This document shows positions 56,283 to 62,167 of a DNA stretch of 62,167 nt, piece after piece. Each line of letters starts with the position of its first letter. Within the stretch, counting starts at the first letter, position 1. The notes under the pieces are model-generated. The model made no database searches. It saw nothing but the letters and a program-made list of their open reading frames with translations, and was not told where the DNA came from. This DNA is from Clostridium sp. (lineage in GTDB: Bacteria; Bacillota; Clostridia; Oscillospirales; Ruminococcaceae). The DNA lies in NCBI GenBank assembly GCA_023664445.1, contig JAMPFN010000009.1:1-62167 (forward strand), given 5' to 3'. The translations under genes were made by a program, and so were the position numbers.

Positions 56283-56533
56283 AGAAAATTCAGGCAATAC
56301 CGCGTTATGGTTCGGCGGTATCGCCTCTATTGTAATTATTGACAATATGGCGGTTATAATACATGAGGGTAAAAAAATACTCCCGAAAGATACGGGAGAT
56401 TGTTCGATGAAGAATTGAAAACGCGGAGATTATGAAAATCTCCGTCCAGTCTGTAAAAAAGTTTTTTAATATTTTAAGGGGATGCCCTCTCTTGGTAGGC
56501 TAATCCAAAAGACGTATTGCCGAACCGTCAAAG
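56283..56533. other. Hairpin-rich spacer with truncated family C start
   Basis: Hairpins are seen at CTCCCG/CGGGAG near 56386 and CGGAGATT/AATCTCCG near 56440. At 56478-56500 the first bases of family C (AGGGGATGCCCTCTCTTG) appear and break off where recombinase-derived sequence begins. Confidence 0.5.
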
Positions 56534-56740
56534 TCAGGCAGTCCTTTCGCTCCCGCCATACTTCTTGCCCTCGGCAATAGCCGTGGAAACAGCAATGTTC
56601 AACTGATAATAAATGTCAACCTGTTGCACCCGATGCCCGCTTGATTTGTCTGGAGCGTGAACAACAATCTTCTCCACAAGCTCCCGAATAATTTCGGGAG
56701 AAACAAGTTTACAAAATGTTAATATTTGCCGTTGGTAAGA
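56534..56740 (-). pseudogene. C-terminal remnant of a serine recombinase (DUF4368)
   Basis: Residues like ILTFCKLVSPEIIRELVEKI followed by VVHAPDKSSGHRVQQVDIYY match the C-terminal DUF4368 tail of large serine recombinases of Tn4451/conjugative-transposon type. Only about 70 codons remain. The resolvase catalytic domain is absent, and the upstream frame (to 56938) is unrelated to recombinases. It marks a former mobile-element end. Confidence 0.7.
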
Positions 56741-57161
56741 ATTTACCGCCATAAGGACACTATGAAATAGTTCTAACCCACTAAGACTATTTCCTCCGTA
56801 AATAGTCTTGTGGGAAAAACCGTCATGCGGACGGTTTGACGGTTCCTCTTGACCCCTATTGCAAAAAAATCCTACCGCGTATCGCGATAGAATTTTTACA
56901 TTGAATAAGAGCGGTCTTAGGTGAAACCTAAAATGCACTTTACCTGACGAAAGTATACGTACACTTTCTATGGCTTGCTAGCTTATGAAAAACATTTTAG
57001 CGGCGTAGCCGCATTTTACTTACGGTTTTGCCGTAAGTATCGCCATAGATATGACATTGCCCTTTAAGGCAATATCATATGTACAGGCGCTCTCCGAGGG
57101 GGTAGAGTAAACCCCCACACTCCATTTTTTGTGCAAATCCAAAACTATATTCATATATGTA
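56741..57161. other. Hairpin-dense non-coding stretch
   Basis: Several hairpins lie close together: GCGGC/GCCGC near 57000, ACTTACGG/CCGTAAGT (57018-57038) and ATATGACATTGCC with its near-complement (57049-57080). No credible gene was seen. It is probably residue of the mobile element. Confidence 0.45.
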
Positions 57162-58794
57162 TTATGTGTTCTGATGTTTTACACTAAGCCTTACTCGTTG
57201 CATTTCTATCACGCAATTAACAATTTCGTCAAAATATTCCGCGTACCCAAAACATTCAGCAACAATCTTTTCAAATGCAAGTCTGTCAAGTTGCTGATAC
57301 TCGTCGATAGTCGTTTTGATTTTTCGCTCAAGCAATGGTTTAAACTCTGAAAGGATAGATTGCATTTGTTCTTTGGAAAGTTTTGCGCTGTCGAGAATGT
57401 ACATTTTTTCAACATTCTGTGAGCAATTATCCAATGCTCCAAGCCCTTTAGGAAAACCTATTGCTTCGGTATAGAATACACATATTATAGAATTAAGCAA
57501 AGCGTGGCAGAGTTCGAGGTTCACATCTTCTTTTTTAGGAAAAAAGCCGATTGCCCTTTGATTTATTCTCGCGGGCTTATCAAGCAATCCGTAGAAAATT
57601 CTCTGTTCAGGGTTCATACCTGTAAACAAACGAACGTTACAGCTGCCTGAAAACACATTATCCGCAATATTTCTCCAAAATCCTCCTTTATTTGGGAGAG
57701 ATTTATTAAGGTGTCCCTTATATTTCTCAATCCATTTGAGCGTTTTATTGTGACCTAATTCGTGCAGTTCATCCTCGGACTTGTCACATACAAAAGCCTT
57801 AGTATCAGCTGTCGCGATTAATGTTGTGGTGTTTTTAACACTTTTGAAAACTGTTCCGATATATTCTTCGTCAACCTCTTTGCCTGTCTTAAGGTAGAAT
57901 ATCTCGTCTTGCGCGGTTTTCATTCCACGAAAAACATCAAAATAGTTCGTTATGGGGCAGAGTTTAGATTTAAGATTTGAAAGCCAATTCACGTTGTAGA
58001 ACAATGAATTTAACGAGATGTTCATTGCCTCATATGACGATATTTCAGAATAATGATATTTTCTAAATCTGATAATGTCAGCCGCAGATTTTCGTAAAAG
58101 AATTGCTCTTGACATTTTTTCAATATCATCATCAGTCCAGTCGGATATTCTTTTGTCAGTTAAACCAAAGCAGACTACCTTGTCATCATCGGGTAATGCA
58201 ATCTTGTCTTTTTTCGTAAGGAAAATCATTACAGTAATAACATCTGCGTTATCAAACCATTTCCCACAGCCGCTCGCAATTATACTATCCACATCATAGT
58301 ACATATTAAGGGCTTTGAAAAAGTTTGCTCCTGCAACTGTTCCAAGCCAAGAATTTGACGTTATGACTGATACTTTCGCGCCGCTTTTAAGTTTTTTCCA
58401 AAAGCTAAGCAGCAGTATCTGGTATAAATCGCATTTCCTTGACAATTTTATTTTTGTATCATTCTTAACCATTTTTATAATTTGGGGAATAAACTCTTTT
58501 TCTTCACGTCCGTCTTGGTCGAATGCTACAAACGGAAGATTGCTGACAATGTTGCCCCAATTGTTCCCGTTCCGCAACAAGAGTCTATCGTATCTGCCGT
58601 TAAGTCTGTTATTCCGGCTCCTACCAGCACTCTTGCAAGTTTAATGGGAGTAGCAAACAATCCCGTTGCATTGCGTTTGAATTGCTGTATGGAATGCTCA
58701 TGCACAGCTTGAAGCGTTTCTTGCGGTAAATTTCAATAGCTTCGCTGCGTTCATTATCGTTCATCGAATTTTCTTTTGTATTATGCTTTGCCAT
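57162..58794 (-). pseudogene. N6-adenine DNA methylase, broken in two places
   Basis: Translation starting at 58794 (MAKHNTKEN, with GGAGG upstream) gives a typical methylase N-terminus, then shifts frame. In another frame comes ATGLFATPIKLARVLVG and motif I, DSCCGTGTIG. Directly after it, in a third frame, follow NIVSNLPFVAFDQ (motif IV, NPPF-like with Leu) and about 450 residues of target-recognition region ending at 57162. Motif I and motif IV normally lie 60-100 residues apart, so a deletion with frameshift joined them. The intact 472-codon 3' part could still be made from an internal ATG, but without the SAM site it should be inactive. Confidence 0.75.
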
Positions 58795-58795
58795 T

Positions 58796-59063
58796 TTATT
58801 CCTCCGCAAATGACGATATGAGAGCGCTTTCATAAATAAATGAGCGGCAATCATCGTCTATTTTGTTCCACGCTTCAAGCAACCGTTTTTTGCATACGTC
58901 TATGTAGTTTATTTCGTGCTTCTTAAAGAGGGCTACATTTTCGTTCTTTTCAATCCCTATAAAATTTCTGCCCTCAAGCAGTGCAGCAACAAGAAAAGAA
59001 CCGCTGCCGCAAGTATTATCAAGAACTACATCGCCCGGATTTGTGTATGTTCTGATAAAAAGC
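58796..59063 (-). pseudogene. C-terminal fragment of a second DNA methyltransferase
   Basis: The reading frame LFIRTYTNPGDVVLDNTCGS then GSFLVAALLEGRNFIGIEKN is the C-terminal SAM-binding half of an N4/N6-type site-specific methyltransferase, in which the catalytic motif precedes motif I. The N-terminal catalytic half is missing, because the frame meets a stop (TAG) and foreign sequence at about 59064. Its stop codon is 1 base before the next gene's ATG, so the two methylase genes were once an operon. Confidence 0.75.
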
Positions 59064-60081
59064 TATAGGTATTGCGCCGAGCGTTTCGCCTACTGCCGCT
59101 CTCTCCGAGAAAGATTTTGAAGCATATTCCGACGAACTAACAGAATTATGTGCGGAATACAACAATGATACCACTCATGTTTCAGAAAAGCTGGAATCAT
59201 TTATCCGCGAGATCATTGGCATATATGATAAAGAATATGAGGATCAGAATTCTGCGATCTATCAGAATGTTCAGGCATATATTGCCGCAAATAAGTCTAT
59301 GGCTTCTGCTGACTGCATTGGGGAGAATGACTATCTCACAAGCAGATTTGATACTGTCAAGGTCGATAATAACGATGTAATGATAAAATATCAGGGCTAC
59401 GCTTCCCGTGATAAAGCTCCTATGAGCGTACTATGTCAGCTTTACATTGTTTTCAAGGCAATGACGATCATTCCTGATATTCTTGTCGGATGTAATATCG
59501 TTGCCGCAGAAAACTCTGAAAAATCCATGCAGTATTATAAGGCGCATATGCATATGTTCAAGGTGTTCCATGAAATTTACAATGCTAAAACTGCGATTCA
59601 TGCAGGAGAACTGACAATGGGACTGATTCCTCCCGAACATCTGACACATCATATTACTGATGCGGTCAGAATTGCAAAAGCAGACAGAATTGGTCATGGT
59701 GTCGATATTGTCTTTGAGCATAACAGCGCAGAGCTTCTGCAAGAGATGAAGGAGCGTAACATTGCAATCGAAATCAATCTGACCAGCAACGAGTTTATCC
59801 TCGGTGTCAAGGGAGATTCCCACCCGTTCATGCTCTACAAATCAAGCAGTGTGCCAATTGTCATTTCCACAGATGATCCCGGTATTCTGCGTACTTCTCT
59901 CACAGAAGAATATACCATTGCTGTGTATAGGTATAACTTGAGCTATGATGATTTAAAAGAGATCGTCAAAAACAGTATTACTTATAGTTTCTTGAACGAT
60001 ACGAATAAAGAAATTGTTATGGAAACATATCTGGCACGGCTTGCAGAATTTGAAGCAAGATATGAAATTATCCTAGATTGA
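59064..60081 (+). pseudogene. Adenosine-deaminase-like C-terminal fragment
   Basis: The frame is open from 59059 to 60081 but has no start until ATG 59299 and no binding site. The last 200 residues show the metal-dependent deaminase motifs: TAIHAGE, DRIGHGVDI, IEINLTSNEFI and VISTDDPGI. The N-terminal part with the HxH metal motif is missing. The 5' end abuts the truncated methylase on the opposite strand, so both were cut at one junction. A 260-residue product from 59299 would be inactive. Confidence 0.75.
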
Positions 60082-60396
60082 TGCGGTCTGCATTAGCAAT
60101 TCCAAACAGCTGTAAATCATAATAGCAGCAAAACATGAAAAACCCATCGATACGCCGTTTGCAAGCAGTTGTGAACGGCGTAATTTTTGTGTCATTTTGC
60201 CACTGTTCCCTATACTGTTCCATGCGTACCAAAAAATTATTCGATTTTTGAATAAAATTTCCCTTTTATAAAATTCAAAATAATGATGTTTTATTATGAA
60301 AAACTTAAAAGAGCAACCATATAAAAAAATAATTAAACTCATTTTTTTACGGAAATACTGCACAAAGATTGTGCAAGAGATGCGCAGTCAGATTTT

Positions 60397-60450
60397 TTGT
60401 CAGATTGCATAAAAACAACGCAGGCATACTGGCGTATATCAAAAATTTTT
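60397..60450. repeat. Partial copy of the family D core
   Basis: GCAGGCATACTGGCGTATATC followed by AAAAATTTTTTG matches the central hairpin of the element at 44123, with one arm mutated (ATATC for ATGTC). The rest of the 60082-60473 spacer is AT-rich and shows no recognised gene. Confidence 0.6.
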
Positions 60451-60473
60451 TGTGTAGAATGACGGAAATAATA

Positions 60474-60502
60474 TTGACAAAATAATGATAATAAGTTATA
60501 AT
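60474..60502 (+). promoter_or_regulatory. Promoter of the Panacea operon
   Basis: TTGACA (60474-60479) and TATAAT (60497-60502) with exactly 17 bases between form a full consensus promoter. It is about 150 bases before the first start codon. Confidence 0.8.
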
Positions 60503-60655
60503 AAAATAAAATATTTATTTTTGCATATTCATATACAAAAATAACGTCATAATAAACTATATATGAAAGGTTTATTATGGTGAGAGCGCATGAATATATT
60601 TAAATGGATACTAAGGAAAAATGATAATATAAATTTTAATGAAGGAGGAATTACT

Positions 60656-61234
60656 ATGCTGCAAGCCAAAAGGTTAGCAAGTTATATCATTACAAAATGT
60701 ACACTTGACGGTAAACCTATTAGTAATCTTCAACTTCAAAAAATATTGTATTATATTCAAGGGGCTTTTTACTATAGGTTTAAAAATCCGTTATTTGCCG
60801 ATAAAATTTGCGCATGGGATTATGGACCGGTGGTAGAAGACGTGTATAAAAATTATAAAAAATACGGATCATCAACTATAAATGAAATTGATGTAAATTT
60901 TGAGTCAACTTTTGATAAAGAGAATGATTCTGCAAATTCACAAAAAACTGTCGATATTGTAATTGAATCTTTGAGAGAAATGGATCCATGGGAATTGGTG
61001 AAAATTTCTCATGAAGAAGGTACACCTTGGGAGCAGAATTATAAAATTTGGTGGCCTGCTATCGATTCAATTCAAATAGAAAATTATTTTATAAATAATG
61101 ATGAGATCTTTAAAAGGTTAGGAATCGATTTTGATAAAGAACCGGACGGCACAGATATTAGCAGCATTGAAAGTAGAACTATTTTAAATTTTTTCAAAAA
61201 ACTAAACGAGCTTAAAAATTCTGTTGAGGATTAA
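60656..61234 (+). CDS. Panacea-domain (DUF4065/SocA-like) protein, probable antitoxin
   Basis: The 192-residue protein is almost entirely a Panacea/DUF4065 domain: a hydrophobic start (AKRLASYIITKC), ISNLQLQKILYYIQGAFY, FADKICAWDYGPVVEDVYKNY and a helical end. This domain acts as an antitoxin against many unrelated toxins, and as the proteolytic adaptor SocA in Caulobacter. The ATG at 60656 has AAGGAGG 7 bases upstream; an in-frame ATG at 60590 has no site. The gene ends two bases before a membrane protein gene, so the pair is one translational unit. Antitoxin function is inferred. Confidence 0.82.
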   Translation: MLQAKRLASYIITKCTLDGKPISNLQLQKILYYIQGAFYYRFKNPLFADKICAWDYGPVVEDVYKNYKKYGSSTINEIDVNFESTFDKENDSANSQKTVDIVIESLREMDPWELVKISHEEGTPWEQNYKIWWPAIDSIQIENYFINNDEIFKRLGIDFDKEPDGTDISSIESRTILNFFKKLNELKNSVED

Positions 61235-61236
61235 AA

Positions 61237-62106
61237 ATGGAAACGATAAAATATGACAGTATTATTTCAGAAATATTAAAAACATGCAGTGAAATCGACA
61301 ACAATAATGAAAAATATGATGGATTTATTAATTTATTTTGTTCGCTTTTAAATGAAATATATTCGAACGGATTCAGACATAAATATTCTAATATTTCATC
61401 AACTATTTTTACTATATTAAATGAATCCGAAAATCCGGATAAAACAAGTAAGAATATTCTTAGTAATTTAGATGTAATAAAAGGGAAAATAGGTGAAAAT
61501 TTTCGGCAATACGATAAATTATATGATCATGTGTCATTGGAAATACAACATTTTACAAACATTTATTCAAATTCGAATATTGAATTATTAGAAAAACATG
61601 AATCTTCTCTGAATGAAATAAGCAAAGATATTAAATCCGCAACCGAAAAAAATGAAGATATAAATTCAAAAATAGAGAAGATTTACAAGGAAACTGAAAA
61701 TTTAAACAATCAATTGGTTTCTATACTCGGTATTTTTACCGGTATTATTATTGCCTTTTTCGGCGGAGTAAGTATTATATCAGATGCATTAAAAAATATT
61801 CATCTTGTAAACAGATTCAAACTGATATTTGTTATAACCTTAACAGGATTTATCGTTTTCAATATTGTTACTTCATTAATGCTTAGCGTTGGAAAAATTA
61901 TAAATAAAAACCTCCAATCAACAATGTGTGTAAATAGTCAAAATTGTGACTCCTGCAATATTTGCAGCAATAAAAAAGGCAAGAAAAACAAACTAAAAAT
62001 ATTCATTAAAAAATATCCTTTTATTATATTTATAAATACGATTTTCTTCATAATTATGCTTTTAGATGTCATAGCTTGGTTACTTAATATATCTCAAATA
62101 AAATAA
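61237..62106 (+). CDS. Coiled-coil membrane protein, candidate Panacea-linked toxin/effector
   Basis: The 289-residue protein is unrecognised. Residues 1-110 are helical and soluble; 112-160 form a probable coiled coil. Three predicted membrane helices follow at about 161-183, 195-218 and 261-284. The loop between the last two contains Cys231, Cys237, Cys240 and Cys243 (C-x5-C-x2-C-x2-C) in a Lys-rich setting, a possible metal or redox site. Low GC and AT-rich codons match the upstream gene but not the rest of the window. Coupling to a Panacea gene suggests a membrane-acting toxin or abortive-infection effector. That is inference. Confidence 0.7.
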   Translation: METIKYDSIISEILKTCSEIDNNNEKYDGFINLFCSLLNEIYSNGFRHKYSNISSTIFTILNESENPDKTSKNILSNLDVIKGKIGENFRQYDKLYDHVSLEIQHFTNIYSNSNIELLEKHESSLNEISKDIKSATEKNEDINSKIEKIYKETENLNNQLVSILGIFTGIIIAFFGGVSIISDALKNIHLVNRFKLIFVITLTGFIVFNIVTSLMLSVGKIINKNLQSTMCVNSQNCDSCNICSNKKGKKNKLKIFIKKYPFIIFINTIFFIIMLLDVIAWLLNISQIK

Positions 62107-62148
62107 AAAGCACGGCAGAGAGTATCACACCCTCTGCCGTGCTTTATA
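62107..62148 (+). terminator. Terminator of the Panacea operon
   Basis: AAAGCACGGCAGAG (62107-62120) pairs with CTCTGCCGTGCTTT (62132-62145), directly after the stop codon. The stem is long and perfectly matched; flanking A and T runs make it bidirectional. Confidence 0.9.
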
Positions 62149-62167
62149 CAATCAAATTTTATGTTCC

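Noticed and set aside
57129..58299. Small plus-strand frames opposite the methylase remnant
   Set aside because: They are out-of-frame shadows of the methylase with no motifs or start sites.
60073..60363. 96-codon minus-strand frame in the spacer after the deaminase fragment
   Set aside because: It has no binding site or clear homology. Part (LRRSQLLANGVSMGFSCFAA) could be relic coding sequence, but nothing could be named.

Overview
The window reads as a chromosomal segment of a spore-forming Firmicute of class Clostridia, most like the Ruminococcaceae/Oscillospiraceae. The evidence is the gram-positive order of the S10-spc-alpha ribosomal supercluster, a forespore sigma-G gene, an S-box (SAM-I) riboswitch before metK, a Bce-type peptide-sensing/detoxification module, zinc-type S14, strong AGGAGG ribosome binding sites, and several promoters at or near TTGACA-17-TATAAT. 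The species cannot be named from sequence alone.

Layout. 1-10.1 kb: a foldase-like lipoprotein, glycogen branching enzyme (glgB), metK with its riboswitch, metG, pheA and a short-chain dehydrogenase. 10.1-25.9 kb: one uninterrupted co-directional block of 31 genes from rpsJ to rplQ, including secY, adk, map, infA and rpoA. It is preceded by a consensus promoter and a roughly 280-nt structured leader containing an intrinsic terminator, a plausible autoregulatory attenuator. 26-31 kb: a BceRS two-component system driving a BceAB transporter. 31-38.7 kb: a MATE-GtrA-leucine-rich-repeat operon, a YitT protein, tRNA-Pro(CGG), a formate/nitrite-type transporter, a cell-wall amidase, QueH and a DUF4364 protein. 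38.7-43.2 kb: shikimate genes aroB-aroA-aroC behind two small genes of unclear role. 43.4-45.1 kb: a TVP38-type membrane protein and a PIN-like protein with two tandem C-terminal repeats.

45.4-54.5 kb is a coherent sugar module, all on the minus strand: glycogen/maltodextrin phosphorylase, then a glucose/maltose-type PTS permease (IIA-IIC-IIB), a MapP-like sugar-phosphate phosphatase, MalQ, HPr and Enzyme I. Read together, they import maltose as maltose-6'-phosphate, dephosphorylate it inside the cell, and feed the free maltose to MalQ and GlgP. The HPr has Lys at position 46 in place of the regulatory serine.

54.8-62.1 kb is accessory: a secreted acidic protein without a normal start codon, sigG, then a graveyard of truncated genes (serine recombinase tail, lesioned adenine methylases, an adenosine-deaminase-like C-terminus joined head-on to a methylase fragment). 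It ends with an intact, AT-rich two-gene operon: a Panacea (DUF4065/SocA-like) protein followed by a coiled-coil membrane protein with a four-cysteine motif, with its own consensus promoter and terminator. This last operon is the best candidate for an undescribed system, probably a Panacea-type toxin-antitoxin or defence pair.

Between operons sit several families of palindromic repeats. One composite family shows compensatory base changes in at least three stems between two copies, so its folded structure seems to matter. A different 163-bp element with 18-bp perfect terminal inverted repeats lies directly before the PIN-like gene. No CRISPR array, intact insertion sequence, rRNA or prophage was seen.
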